64,000 nucleotides of DNA, from the NCBI GenBank assembly GCA_963514095.1, contig OY741266.1, forward strand, positions 3,179,501-3,243,500, in the 5' to 3' direction. The translations under genes were made by a program, and so were the position numbers. This document shows positions 32,790 through 44,756 of this stretch, one piece after another (within the stretch, counting starts at the first letter, position 1; the number at the start of each line of letters is the position of its first letter). Source of the DNA: Eutrigla gurnardus (taxonomy: Eukaryota; Chordata; Actinopteri; Perciformes; Triglidae). The notes under the pieces are model-generated. The model made no database searches and was not told the origin of the DNA. It saw nothing but the letters and a program-made list of their open reading frames with translations.

Positions 32790-34051
32790 CAGTGTTTCCC
32801 ACACATTGAATGGACTTAACTAGCGGCTCTAATGATAGGCCTAAACAGGAGGGCAGCAGCGCTTATTATAAGGGGAAATCCTCGTGGCTGGTTTGGTTCA
32901 TCAACGTTCTGTTTCCCCAGTCGCCATGGCAAGGCGTCCCCTGCGGCGACCCCCCTTAGCTGCGCGAGTTTGACAGTGCGTGCGCGTATGTCAAAACCAA
33001 AACACCAAGGAAGGCTGAGGAATAGTCACCCACTTATATTAATAATAATAATAGTCATAATAAACTAATAGTATAAAGCAGCCAACCCCAATTAGCGGCC
33101 CGCGAGCCAAATCCGGCCCGCAAGAGCAAAGTGTCCGGCCCGTGCGGACCCAGTGACACTATGCAATAACCTGCCATAAGGTGAAATAAAGAGTTCGGTA
33201 AAGTTGGAAATATATTCACAGATTCGGGATCAATAAATCTGAAGAGAAACGTTTTCAAACACAAATGATGCCTCTTTCCCACCGTAATATCATAGACTAC
33301 GAGCTACAAGGACCAAAACCCAGATTTTGCGAGTGCGCAGGGACCGTCTGCAAATTACAAGACAAAAGCAAGACGCTGCAAACAAAAATCATTAACTCCA
33401 CTGTTATACAATATTTTTTTCCTCTTGTGCACCACTTGCTGTAGTGCTGTTGTTTTTTGTTGTTGATCAAAATATTCTCCAGGGGCATTTAAATGAATAA
33501 ATCGTTGATATTGGACTTATTTTCTTTCAAGCGTACATTTTTATCTGTCCCTCAACACAGGCTATGACTACTTCTACTATCTTCTACTACAATCAACTAC
33601 CACTGGTAGTACTAATCATTACAATAATAATACTTCAAATAATAGCAGCAACAATAATAACATTTGCACATAAAATAATGTTAAGTGATCCAATGAAAAA
33701 AAACAGACAATTTGGCCCTCGACTTGGCAACCTGGGCATAATTTGGCCCTCAGTGAAAACGAATTGGGGAACCGTGGAAGGCTCAGCACTGTGTTTTAGT
33801 CATTTTTGTTTTCATCTTTTCTTGAATGCTTCAACTCCTCAACCCCATTTAGTATGTCAACATTTTGTATTAGTACCAGCAGTTTGTAAGAAATTGGTCA
33901 GTAATTGATGTCATATTTTGGTTCTCAAAATTCACCAAATTGATGCATTAAAATTAAATGTATTAAAATGTTTCTCCCGGGGGGGCATGCCACCGGACCC
34001 CCCCTAGAAGATCGCAAGACCCCCCACGATAGAATCCTGTGGGAAACACTG
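32790..34051. mobile_element. hAT-type MITE (CAGTGTTTCCC termini), copy 2, nested
   Basis: CAGTGTTTCCCACA at 32790 and TGTGGGAAACACTG ending at 34051 are inverted termini. The interior matches the MITE at 16830-17374 in reverse orientation (shared AAATTGATGCATTAAAATTA and the G/C-rich terminal block). CTATT flanks both sides. It is interrupted between about 32970 and 33790. Confidence 0.72.
33070..33776. mobile_element. Innermost insertion, hAT-like termini (weak)
   Basis: AACCCCAATTAGCGGCCCGC at about 33083 and GAATTGGGGAACC at about 33761 are imperfect inverted ends. Internal CCAAATCCGGCCCGC and TTTGGCCCTC motifs are of the kind common near hAT termini. No clear target duplication. Confidence 0.4.
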
Positions 34052-34440
34052 CTATTGGTACACAAAACTGGTAGATCGGCCCCTTAGTCATGATTGATTC
34101 TGGGCTGGACCAATAACAGCCGAGAGGCGATGCCCGACAGTGTACAAGCATTGTCACAAAAAAGTTTGTTCATAGGCTTCATTGTCTTTCCATCGATACC
34201 TGGTGGGCCGGTCTTGGCTGAAAATGCCCGGGCCAATTTTTGGTCCCAGTCCAGCCCTGCTCCAGGACCCTGCGGACACTCTAAACCTGTATGGATCCAG
34301 GAAACGGGGGACCCTCCATGAGCTATATACCTCCAGGGTGCTGAGGACTCTGAAAGACCTGTACACCTCTAGGACTGAGAGGCTCTCAGTTAACATTGTA
34401 ACCATGCGTTCATGGTCTCAATCTCAATGGCCGTTATGTG

Positions 34441-35067
34441 GCCTGTCTAGACAGCTGGATTGATTCAAATAATAGCCATTAGACATGCATGACATGGTGA
34501 GATATAAAATGTGGCTGAAATATTTCCTTTTGTAGACACATTGTTAGAATAAGCAGCTCATCTGTGGGGTACAGGTAGCTGCAGGAGTAAGTAGGACCAT
34601 CACATTTGTAGTACAGTGGCGATTATCACGCTCAGCTTCGACTCGTTCACCAAGTTGGTCTCTGGAAACCCTTGATGATATGGAATTGATTTCCCAGAGA
34701 GGGAGATAATTACTCTCAGTTGCACAGCGAAGGAAATCTGCAACAGCCTGCTTGTCCCAGTAGCTTTGGCAGCATGTCTTTTTATTACGCTCGCTGTCAA
34801 AGCAGCCAGGCTGCTATGCCTTAAAACTGTAAAATAGATGTAGATGATGTTAGGTTGTCTTGGTACTGTAGTGTGCTGACAATGCTTTAATGAGTGGGAA
34901 TCCTTGCCTGTTAATGTGTATGAAAAACATTGCACAAATCATGTTTTCCTCATTTGGCAACACAAATATTAATTGAGCAGCCAGCTGCCACCTGTACGTA
35001 AGTGTGTTTGTAAAGGTAAAACCTGTTCTGCTCTTTTTCTGGTGTTTACTTTTATTTCATGTTTCAT
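34441..35067. other. No recognisable feature
   Basis: No coding or mobile-element signal. Confidence 0.45.
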
Positions 35068-35079
35068 GTCCATTGAACT

Positions 35080-35458
35080 AGGGCTGCACGGTGGTGTAGT
35101 GGGTAGCACTCTCGCCTCACAGCAAGAGGTTCCTGGATTCGATTCCCGGGTCGGCCCGGGTTCCTTCTGTGTGGAGTTTGCATGTTCTCCCCATGTAAGC
35201 GTGGGTTCTCTCCGGGTTCTCTGGCTTCCTCCCACAGTCCAAAGACATGCAGGATGGGGATAGGTTAATTGGTGACTCTAAATTGCCCGTAGGTGTGAAT
35301 GTGAGCGTGAATGGTTGTCTGTCTCTACATGTTGGCCCTGCGATAGACTGGCGTCCTGTCCAGGGTGTACCCTGCCTTCGCCCAATGACAGCTGGGATCG
35401 GCTCCAGCCCCCCCGTGACCCTAAATACAGGATAAGCGGTAGAAATGGATGGATGGAT
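35080..35458 (+). mobile_element. tRNA-derived SINE, near full length
   Basis: Head GGGCTGCACGGTGGTGTAGT, A box, B-box-like GGATTCGATTCC, unique body and (ATGG)n tail. It is flanked by GTCCATTGAACT (35068-35079) and GTCCATCGAACT (35459-35470), a 12-bp duplication with one mismatch, as expected from LINE-mediated retroposition. Confidence 0.85.
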
Positions 35459-35470
35459 GTCCATCGAACT

Positions 35471-36834
35471 TCTGCCCCTCCCCCCCAAAAAGCCCAGTCT
35501 GCTCCTATTGGCGAGCTGGCTGACTGAAATATCCTGACACATTACCATAACCAGATTACATGAGTTGCACTGCTGAGGAGTAATGATCAAATTAATTTGA
35601 GCATATTGTTCTTCAAATCCTCTTCCTTTGGACGTCCATACAGGACTCAACTTGAACGACGTCTTCCGACGACGTTCCCGCTTGCTCTAAGTACCTTTTG
35701 ATTGAGGGTGTGCCAAATTACGGTAGGTATTATGTAAATGTGTTACTTGGTGACACAAGGCAAGTTTTCAATCGAGGCATTTTCCAATCAGTTCAGGAGC
35801 AGCGTTTCTCTGAGGGAGACACACCGAAGGGAAGGACATATTCTCTCTACTCCTTGTAATGTTGTAGTTTATGCTAAAATGTTGTATGTGTATATGTCTA
35901 GCATGTATGTTTGTGGAAATGTGAGTGTATATCTTTTAAATTTTGGATATTCCTACATGTTTTATGGGAGCCTTTAGGACTGAGAATGTATGTTGGAGTC
36001 AATGCAAGACAAATTTCACCTGCATGTCATTAATGTCTTGTGTTTATGATCATTTTGGCTTTCGCTACATGTTATACATACTGATTTTAAAAAAAGCAAC
36101 AAAACATGCTGCACAAGAGGGTATGAAAGAATTCACATGCAAATTGAGCGTTCAGAGTGGAGCAGGAAAGCCCTGGCACCATATAGCAACAAGGAGCTGA
36201 ATCACTTAAATTGGTTTCTGAACTTCAGAAGAAGCTGTTTTAATATCTCAATTTCACTGTTGCACTACATTAGTTTATATTACTTTCAACTGAACAATAA
36301 ACAGGAAAAAGCAGTCAAAGATGGAAGGTGTTACATTTTGAGTATGTTAATAAGGTCCTTTTATATGATTCTACCCTGCTTATTTTAAGACTTTCATAAC
36401 CAGGATTAAAAAGATAAGATCCCTCAGCTGAATTAAATATATTTCTTATATCTGGACACACATGTTTTTCTTGCTCCGTCGTACTTTCATTTTGTAGGAC
36501 TTGAAAAGGAAAAAGAAATTCTGATATGGATTGTCAGCAAATCTAGCTGATCCACTGATAATGATGATGAAGGTGTGTGTGTGCGTGCGTGTGCAAAAAC
36601 AGATGGAGCCACTGATATGTGGATGAACCCTTATCTTGAGCATATGAAGTCTGGGGCAATATCACAGATGTATTGAACAGGAAGCCACTGCTTTATTATT
36701 CTCAAGACAAGTATTCAATGGCATCATTGAACTCACACCATCTGTTTCAAATCCTTTGAAATGTATACGTGTGTACTTATATGTGTGTACCGCCGTTGCT
36801 CCTTTTCCTATCTGTATTCATGTGTGTGTGTAAC
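35471..36834. other. No recognisable feature
   Basis: AT-rich. A short GTGTGTGCGTGCGTGTG run at 36574-36592. Nothing else. Confidence 0.45.
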
Positions 36835-37160
36835 AGGCGGTAACCTCCAGTTCTGAAAAGTGATGCCAGTGCAGAACTGCTTTAAACTTGCATTCTCTGT
36901 GCTGGCCATCAGGGACCGACTCCTCTGGTTGTAAGTCTATGAGAAAACAACCCAACTTCTACTTGATTTATTATCTCAGTAGACACTGTCAACAGCTTGC
37001 TTTCAGTGTCTTTCTCGCCACAATTATGCTAATCAACATTATCATTTATATTAAATCTTAAACAGGCGGCAACCTCAGATCTCAGTAAACATCACAAACA
37101 TAAGTTTATGGTCTCAATCACATATTTAAAGTCTAGGAACATCATCTCCGCATGATCCCA
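36835..37160 (+). repeat. Dispersed repeat family (AGGCGGYAACCTC)
   Basis: AGGCGGTAACCTCCAGTTCT through TTAAACTTGCATTCTCTGTG and CTGGCCATCAGGGACCGACT to GTAAGTCTATGAG matches 44760-44880. A second start of the family (AGGCGGCAACCTC) is at 37065. The superfamily is unknown to me. Confidence 0.55.
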
Positions 37161-37420
37161 TTTAGAGTAAACTTGACGTTAATTGAGGTGTCATGCTACC
37201 AATGCATTTAGCTACTAAAATTACTTTAATACTTAGCTGTTGACCTTGAAATTTTTAAGCTAATGTAGAGGGCTGGAAACAGAAACAGTAGGAACAGTAG
37301 GAGAAAATAGATAGGAAAAACAGGCACCCCTACTATCATTTGTTATTGATCATTTTTCACTTATTTGTTTACTTATATTCATTCATTTCTGCATTCACTG
37401 GCACTTGCACTTATATACTG

Positions 37421-37556
37421 CTGTGACACACTCAGGCCGCTAGGTGGCGCATCACGCGTGTGGTAGGATAGGATTTTCATGTCAAGAGGAAGAATAAATC
37501 CTGCTGCCGTGAAGTTAACACCAGCACAACGTGCATCTCCTTTATTCTTACCACAG
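37421..37556 (+). repeat. LTR-like unit with 79-bp direct repeat, copy 1
   Basis: TGTGACACACTCAGGCCGCT begins a unit with AATAAA (37493) and ends TTATTCTTACCACAG. The last 79 bp (37478-37556) recur without change at 38324-38402. It is followed by GTCAGT, a donor-like hexamer. Confidence 0.5.
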
Positions 37557-38323
37557 GTCAGTAAACATACATTTAAACGGGTGTACATGATGTGTGTGAA
37601 GAGTTAAACATGCGACTCGAGGATTAATTGTGTACATATGAGCCAAAGTGACGAGTTTTAGAGAGATGTTGATGTGAATAGAGCGACGGCGATGTATGCT
37701 AACTGGCTAATGCTAAGCGGACCTGCATAGTAGTGTGAAGAAGTGACTCAGAGCAACGGGGAAATACCTGTAAAATCATTTAACGTATTCAGCACTTTAT
37801 TAGTGAGTCTGTTCTCAGACAACACATGATTATCTGGTTTTATCTGTAGCCAAAGGGATAATTGTGGGTCATGGTCAAAACCAGGTAGCGCTATTCTGAG
37901 GTTGAAGTGCAGCGCCATTGCTCAAGTGAATGTATGTAAGAATATAGTTGTAGAAAATGTGTTTATACAAAGAGTGTAATGTTGATTCATGATTGATTTA
38001 GAATAACATGGATAAAAGTAGACGATAGCTTACACGTTAAAAAGGTAATTTCATAATATATAGGAAACTGTGTTGGTTAAAAATTGGTTAAAAACTGGTT
38101 AAAAACAAATGCATTATTTCATGATGATAAACAATAGTATAGATTAGAGAACATGATAAAATGTCGGATTAATGGGTTAAAATGTATTTGTTCAATGTGT
38201 CTGAGAGTTGAACAGTTGAGTGTTGTAAAGCAGATGAACATGTGAATAATTTGTTATGTTTACAATGATAAAGAGAAGGCCATTATGATTCTATAGAAAT
38301 GTTGACACCTGAAGTTAGTTTTC
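37557..38323 (+). other. Spacer between the 79-bp direct repeats
   Basis: 767 bp of AT-rich sequence without an ORF of note. It could be the interior of a small non-autonomous LTR element. Confidence 0.35.
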
Positions 38324-38402
38324 CATGTCAAGAGGAAGAATAAATCCTGCTGCCGTGAAGTTAACACCAGCACAACGTGCATCTCCTTTATTCTTACCAC
38401 AG
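38324..38402 (+). repeat. 79-bp direct repeat, copy 2
   Basis: Identical by eye to 37478-37556, including AATAAA and the CCACAG end. The preceding 5' part of copy 1 is missing here. Confidence 0.8.
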
Positions 38403-38612
38403 ACTAGGATCTCCCTGGCTATCCAGCTAGGGAGGCAACACTAACTTTGTAAACGGCTTCACACCAGAAGCCAGATAGATCCAGTAAGGTTGCTACTTTG
38501 CCGCTTGTGTTCATCAGATCCACCCGTCGCTCCGCCACAGTCCAAATATGGTCGCTTCCTTCACTGGTTGCAAAGATTTCAGGATGGCAACGGCTAATAA
38601 CACAAACCATTG
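38403..38612 (-). repeat. Dispersed repeat (GTGACCATATTTGG family), antisense
   Basis: On the - strand: GCAACCAGTGAAGGAAGCGA, CATATTTGGACTGTGGCGGA and GCGACGGGTGGATCTGATGA match 43740-43800 and 48380-48450. Possibly the other half of the AGGCGG family. Confidence 0.5.
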
Positions 38613-38699
38613 AGTGATGTCATGACGACTGTGTCCTCTTCTTATATACAGCTATGATCTTAATGCCAATCAATGATAGGTTTCAGAGTTTAGCTTCTC

Positions 38700-39420
38700 T
38701 GGACCGGTATTTCCCACCACTACCCTCGGGCCGGATCGGGCCGGGCCTTTGATCAAGTGTTTGTGTTCGTTTGTTCTTTTTTTTTTTTTATTATTTTTTT
38801 TATCATTGCTCTATTGGCCAAATCTGAGGAGAAGGCTAGGCCATAAACATTAAATATTATTGGCTATATCTTTAGCAGAGTAGGGCTAGGTAACAAATGT
38901 GTACAAAGTTACACAAAGTAAAAAAAAAAGACGCTACACATAGTGCGCACGCATCATTCATAACGGTTCCGCTCTGTGCAGCTAAATCAAAGAATAAAGG
39001 AGTTATGCTAAAGTGCAACATGGAGCTTGGAGACATAAAGGATAAATTAAAAACAGGACAATTAACGTTGAGCAAGTCATCAGGAAAGTCCGAGGTATGG
39101 GATCATTTCAAGTGAGTAGTGGGAGGAGGCGATAACATGTGTCGGCTTTGTCCAGTCATATCCTAATTGCGGCACTAACGTAGTCTATAAAATATTTGTA
39201 TATTTTTGTGACTGAGTAGTGGTGCAGCCGCACCCCCACTTTCCACGGATATGCACATACAACAGCCTATGCATGTATTAAAAGTAATTGTCGGGTTGAA
39301 ATCGGGCTCGGTCTCTTAATTACAGTTAATGTGTCGGGCCGGGCTGGGCTCGGACAGAGTGTGCACATGCTCAGGTAGGGTCGGGCTTGATTTTCTGGGC
39401 CCGAACTTTTCGAAAAATAA
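38700..39420 (+). mobile_element. hAT-like relic with BED-finger exon
   Basis: The region is bounded by GGGCCGG/GGGCCCG-rich ends (38730-38750 and 39330-39405). It contains an ORF (38897-39115) whose last residues LSKSSGKSEVWDHFK are the start of a BED finger (S-x-VW-x-x-F). The coding part ends at AAGTGAGTAG, a good splice donor, so this looks like the first coding exon of a hAT transposase. The rest of the transposase is absent. Confidence 0.6.
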
Positions 39421-39500
39421 ATTTTTTTTAACTGGACAACATCTTAACATTTTTATTTAACCATATTAAATGGTAACTTTGCCTTTTTCATATTTTAATT

Positions 39501-39690
39501 TCACGTTATTGTGATGAAGTGACTAATGGGGCAAACAATATTTCCAGTACCAATGGAAGACGCTTGAACCGGCAGCCGTGTAACGAGCTGCGAGTGCCAA
39601 TGTAACATTGCATTCCACTCATTTTTTGTTCTTTCCATTGACACGCTTTGATTATAAGAGTTGATCTTGTCTGTTTGTTGTTGTATCAAA
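39501..39690. other. Short spacer
   Basis: Nothing recognisable before the MITE. Confidence 0.4.
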
Positions 39691-40664
39691 GGCTGTATCC
39701 GAAACCGCATACTATACTGCTAGTACGTACTGATTTGGCCAAAATGTAGTATGCAGTATGCAGTATGCAAACAAAAGCAAAATCTGCAGTATGCGAAAAA
39801 TTCCCGGATGTCGTACTGATTCGGAGAATATTTCCAGTATGCATCCGACCAGTCTACTCTGCCTACTGTTTCCCACAATGCAATGCGCTGGAGCCTGGAT
39901 AAATCGAGTAATGACGGAGCAAGAGAGCGTTTCCAGGGGAATACAAACGCCGGAGCTGGGACGAAAAAAAAAACGCCGGAGCAGTACGGCGTTTATATTT
40001 GTTTACATAAATACAGTGCATAGGCTACTTGATTATTGTGACGAAAGCTATATGGGTACAATAGAAATCCAGGCTGTTGTACATATGAAATGAAAAAAAG
40101 TACTCTGTTAATTCAAACTTTTTTTTATTAATATTTGGTGATTTCTGTACATGCAGAGCTCCTGAGACTATACTGTATACTGTCCACTACAAACAGCGGT
40201 TAAGATAACTGGCTTGCTGTCTCCCCCGGGACGACGACGCATGTTGGCCGGCGGAACACCTCTGGAGACGGGCAGCTGCCTCTGAGACGACCCGCTCCTT
40301 CCGGAGCTTCACTTCTCCGAAAACATCGAGGCAAATTACTAAACAGCCGTCATTTGGGTAAACTAACCGCACATTGGGGATCTAAACGGTTACTTTCTCG
40401 CATGAAAAAATATAAAAATGTAATAAAGTGACATAATAACAGCGCTACAGCGGGAAATAAAACAGCTTTGCGGCTGTTTTACAACTACCGCTGCCGGTCG
40501 CCACGAAATGCATTCTGGGAAACTTGCATACTGCATACTGCGGTGTGAACGGCGTCTGTCTGCTGAAGTAGCATACTGAATCCCACATTCAGTACGCAGT
40601 ATACAGTATATACTAACGCAGTATGTAGTAGGCAGTACGGTAGTATGCGGTTTCGGATACAGCC
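39691..40664. mobile_element. Long-TIR MITE (GGCTGTATCCGAAACC)
   Basis: Perfect inverted termini of 24 bp begin GGCTGTATCCGAAACCGCAT on each strand. They are flanked by AAA (39688-39690 and 40665-40667). Subterminal GTATGC/GCATAC motifs recur many times on both sides (for example CAGTATGCAGTATGC). A 3-bp duplication suggests a Harbinger-like or CACTA-like group. No transposase. Confidence 0.78.
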
Positions 40665-40805
40665 AAAGTCTCACACAAGTTGAAATCTGAGTATCAGGCA
40701 GCAACAATGTTCTTCCTCTGTGGGCCTCTGGGGATCCCTTCACCCACAGGACCAACAACCTCCAGACAGTCGCAGCATTGTAGCAGCTTGTTCACCTGTT
40801 CTCTG

Positions 40806-40915
40806 TTCCCTGTTCTGATTTCTCTCTCTCTCTCCCCCTCTCTCTCCTCATCTGCTCTTCAATTTCTAGGAGCTCTTCATCCACGTTCTTAAAATCATCT
40901 AGATATTCAGCCATG
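40806..40915 (-). other. Short ORF of unknown origin (MAEYLDDFKNVDEELLEIEE)
   Basis: On the - strand, a frame starting MAEYLDDFKNVDEELLEIEE continues into an Arg/Glu run made by an AG microsatellite. The leader sequence (to about 41115) is the sort I associate with dispersed fish repeats, so a transposon-borne exon is more likely than a host exon. Not identified. Confidence 0.3.
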
Positions 40916-41125
40916 ACATTATATAAGACACCACAACAAACTCTGAGAGAGTCTTTCTATAATGTTGTCAGACAACAGTCTGAGCCTGTCAGCAGCAGAA
41001 ACGAGCACTTTCAGTGGATGTACATGATGGTGCCAGCTTGCCTCGATAGGATGAAATTGCAGCCTGTTTAGCGGCTGCCATCTGCAGCGCTCTCCCTCTG
41101 TACTGGACAGTAGTGGTATATTCAT

Positions 41126-43654
41126 CCAGGATTAGACTTAAAAGGTAATGTAGACTTGTTATCTGAGATAAAAATCACACGGGGCAAGTGCAAGTGGATC
41201 TGAGAGCTGCTGGGGCAGATGCACTGCAACAAAGCAGCCTTACCAAACAGGTGTGCAGAGCACGTCCGGCTAGGCTGACATTTTATTCAACTGCTGGAAT
41301 ACCTGGCCAGTACAGTGTTCAAGTAAGACTTGGCTTTCACAGAACATCAGTTTCCAAGACTTGACTTTTATTGCCTGGCTGTGCGCCAACGACGGCTAAT
41401 GGCTCAGCACCTGGCCATGGCAGGGGCCCTTTGCTAATTCACTCTCAGAATGTAGTGTCATCTTCGGTGACCTTTGCTGACTCAACTCAGTTGCCATATG
41501 CATTACAGTGACTCGCCTCCGAGACACTGGGTAGCAAGTAAATCACACCGTGTGGATTTTGTGCAGCCTTTAGTTTTAGACCTGTTCCCATGGCAACAGA
41601 GCCCAGTCTGATAGGGGTGAGGTCTAAATACAAAACACAGTGTCAATAACTGATCATAAATGATGTCTGTGCACTTTCCAGCTACAGAATATGAAGTTTC
41701 TCACAACTGTGTGCACAGTGCCATCTAGTGCAAAAAGATCTTAACACCTTTGCAAGAGATGAGCCACCAGCATGTACACATCAAATGTATCTTCCAAGCT
41801 AGTCAACAGGAATAGTTTGTGCTACTGGTTGCCATTTTTGTATCCACCTCTCTGAACTCTTCATGAATCTAAATATAGCATCATTATTACCTGTTCTTGG
41901 ATTCTGTTGGTCGTCCAACTCATTTTGGGATGTCTGACAATAAGTGTCCATCCTGCGTCCACATCATATGCTTTTTGTTCCTCATCAGTGAGAAGCAGCT
42001 CATAATCTGCAGTGTGTCACCCTGTAGGGGTGCCAGAGAGATGGAGAAAGAGACAGGTCACAGAGGCGATGTTCCCTCTCTCAAACACTGGTCGGGGCCT
42101 CTGCCTGATTCCTGTTCAGACCAGGTGAACCCTATGGACACTGAAGAGATAGACACTTTTTTGTGTTTGTAAATAGCAATGATGTACTTTGACAAACTAA
42201 TGTCAAAAAGTGACAGTTCTGTAGTAGCACTGTCACATGTAAGCGCTAAAAAGAATATGGTTCATATGGATCCTTCTGTGATTGTTTGACTGGTTTTCCA
42301 GCAGAAGACGCCTGTCTGACATTAATGAGCTAACAATTAGCAATGTGCTGAGTTTCCTGAGCCGTACTCACTGTACAGATACAACTAAATAAAGTTACAG
42401 TGGATGGAAATCATCTTTATCTGGTGGGAAACCCCAGAATACAAAAGAAAGACTCAAGCCATACAAATCTCTTAACGTTTTAAATGTTGTAATATGCCGT
42501 CATATTTAGAAAATTGTCAAATGATTTAAGTGTCTGACGTCATCAGGAGCGACATCCTGACGACGTCCTCACATTGTAACACCAATGATATTATGTGTCC
42601 CGAAGATTAGCTTTGTGCTCAGCCAATTAAAACTCATATCAAATTTAATTTTACCTTACAGCATTGATTCATTAAATGCTGTTATAATATTAGCTAGTTA
42701 CACTGTTTACAGGCTAATTCTGCTAACATGCTAATGTTGTTCGGGTTGATCAGTGGTGTTTACCATTATAAAATAGCCTGCTGAGAATGCCAGCTTTCTG
42801 CTTCCTGCTGTTACTAATTTATCATTATTAACTACTTAATTGATTGTGCATTGTGACTGATAAACAGGAGAAAAACTGATATGAAATGAGCTGCAGTTTA
42901 ATGGCTGCATTTTGCTTCAAAGGATATTTGACGACGGTATAAAAATTTTAAATTTGTTTTGCAGTATTCTGACATTTTGATTTCTGAAGATATTTACTTT
43001 TTCCCACTGTTTTCTTCCACCAAAATACATGCACAAATGCAGTGACATCAACGTGTGGACCCCAAAATGGTCTTTGTCCTCTTTTTCTCTCTGTACTTTC
43101 TTATCTCTCCGTGATAGTGCGGGGCACTTTATCATAGAGCAGTGTAAACTGTACACAGAAACAATGTGTCTATGTCATTGTTCCACATCTCTAATGCGGT
43201 TATCATGCTTATGTGTAGCTGCAAAGCCAGAGAATAGGGCTGTCTTACTTATCGTGAGGGTTTTTTTTGTGTACAGGGTCAAAGCTTGCTTGATCCAAAA
43301 ATGTAGAACACAGCCACAGGGCGTGATAGGTAAGTATGGTTTACTGCTGTAATGGTGGCAAATTCATTTATGCCATTTATCATTATGTTAATATTCTACT
43401 CAACTCTCACTCCTTCTCTCTTCACTCCAGTCCTTTTGTAATTGTAGAAAGACTAATATGTCAACGCAGTGATTCATATACAACTGGCACTGATAAGTTC
43501 TTACTAGATTACTTTGTAAGGTGAGCGATGTATTTTTACTGTTTACCCACAAATGTGCTGATAGAAAATAAAATAGTTGCCACCATCATTCAACGTTCCA
43601 GGTTGTGTTTCATTGACTTACCTACCTTCTCCAACCTGTCCTGTTAATGCAGGG
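41126..43654. other. 2.5 kb without recognisable feature
   Basis: Only chance ORFs. A palindromic GACGTCATC/GATGTC-type patch lies at 42535-42575. This could be single-copy intergenic sequence. Confidence 0.45.
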
Positions 43655-43925
43655 CTGTTTTCAGTCTAAATGCCCACTCACATCTTGAGTTCTGCATTTT
43701 GGCCATCGCAGTTTGGATTTTGCCGTCGCCATCTTGGAATGTTTGCAAGCCCTGGAAGGAAGTGACCATATTTGGACTGTGGAGAAGCAGGAGCAGCAGC
43801 TAACAAAAGTTAGCTTTGAAGATTCAAGGTAAACTATATGTGTTAATACACATCTTAGTAGCAACCTAGTGAGGCTGCAGTAGCGACCTGTCAATCACAA
43901 GGTAGCCACGCCTTTATACCCTGCT
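43655..43925 (+). repeat. Dispersed repeat (GTGACCATATTTGG family)
   Basis: TTTTGGCCATCGCAGTTTGG, GCCGTCGCCATCTTGGAATG and AGTGACCATATTTGGACTGT define this copy. Related copies are at 38403 (-) and 48185 (+). Confidence 0.5.
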
Positions 43926-44756
43926 TTATGGTGTATTTAACTCTAAATGTACTTTTTCTCATACACTTTAATGCAATTAGACATATTTTTGCACCCAGAG
44001 AAGTCACCCCTGGTGGCCATTGGAGATAATGCATATTTTAAGTCACAGTTCACTACACTGTGACATAATTGTTTGGTGTGATTAGAGCTGCAGCAAAGAA
44101 CATTTCTGACCAAGTCTATCAGACTTGAAACTTTCAACCAGAGTGCACTTTTTTTCAACAAGTTTCAACAAGTTTCTACAACCATTTGGATAAGTACTGT
44201 TGCCATCCACTGGAAAGTAGCAAGCAACCACCTTTTCAGAGTCACCTTTCAAGCCAGCTCGGGATGAGTATTAAAAACAGGTTTCTGATGAAGTATTCCT
44301 TCGGGAATATATGCACCAGTCTGGGTTGGGATTGGATGCATTATTTGTGCCCACGGTTCAGTCAAAATGAGACAAGAATGAATGAGGCGTGGGAAGACTA
44401 ATAGTGTTGCCATAAGTGTGGGTAAATGTGACCTTAGAGCAGACAGCTTATGCATACAGCTTCAGAAGCTACCTCAGGAGGGAGGGAGAGTGCTACTGAG
44501 GACACACGGGTGTGTATGCAAAGAGACAATTATGTTTTGACAAGATGAAGATATAAAATAGGAGACTTAACTGGATTTTATGAGAAATGTATGAGCTCCA
44601 CTGCTCACTGAAGATGTTTTTTCAGTTGACAGTTGAGAGTTTGCAAGAATATGCTCTGTGTGGGCATTGCAAATATATACAGCTCACAAGACTTTAGCTA
44701 ATGTGTTTTGAACAGCTCAAGCAAACAATGAACCTTTTCTATATTTCTTTAATCCT
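43926..44756. other. No recognisable feature
   Basis: Chance ORFs only. Confidence 0.45.

Larger units (their letters stand above)
32663..34259. mobile_element. hAT element, outer member of a nested set
   Basis: The left end CGGGGCTGGACTGGCCATCG and right end CAGTCCAGCCCTG form inverted termini (GGGCTGGACTGG). CTCCAGGA flanks both sides (32655-32662 and 34260-34267), a perfect 8-bp hAT duplication. Most of its length is a second element inserted at 32790. No transposase ORF. Confidence 0.82.
32430..34440 (+). pseudogene. LINE RT C-terminal relic, split by nested hAT elements
   Basis: Frame 32425-32600 reads FFSFLGSIITSDCN, LNISPIAEAAQQTIHVLQQL and KKSNLTESILASSIT, the region after the RT thumb of many fish LINEs (FLG-x-I…QQ-x-L-x-x-L). 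The sequence is interrupted at 32663 and continues at 34260 after an 8-bp duplication. Nothing upstream of the thumb is present. Confidence 0.6.
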
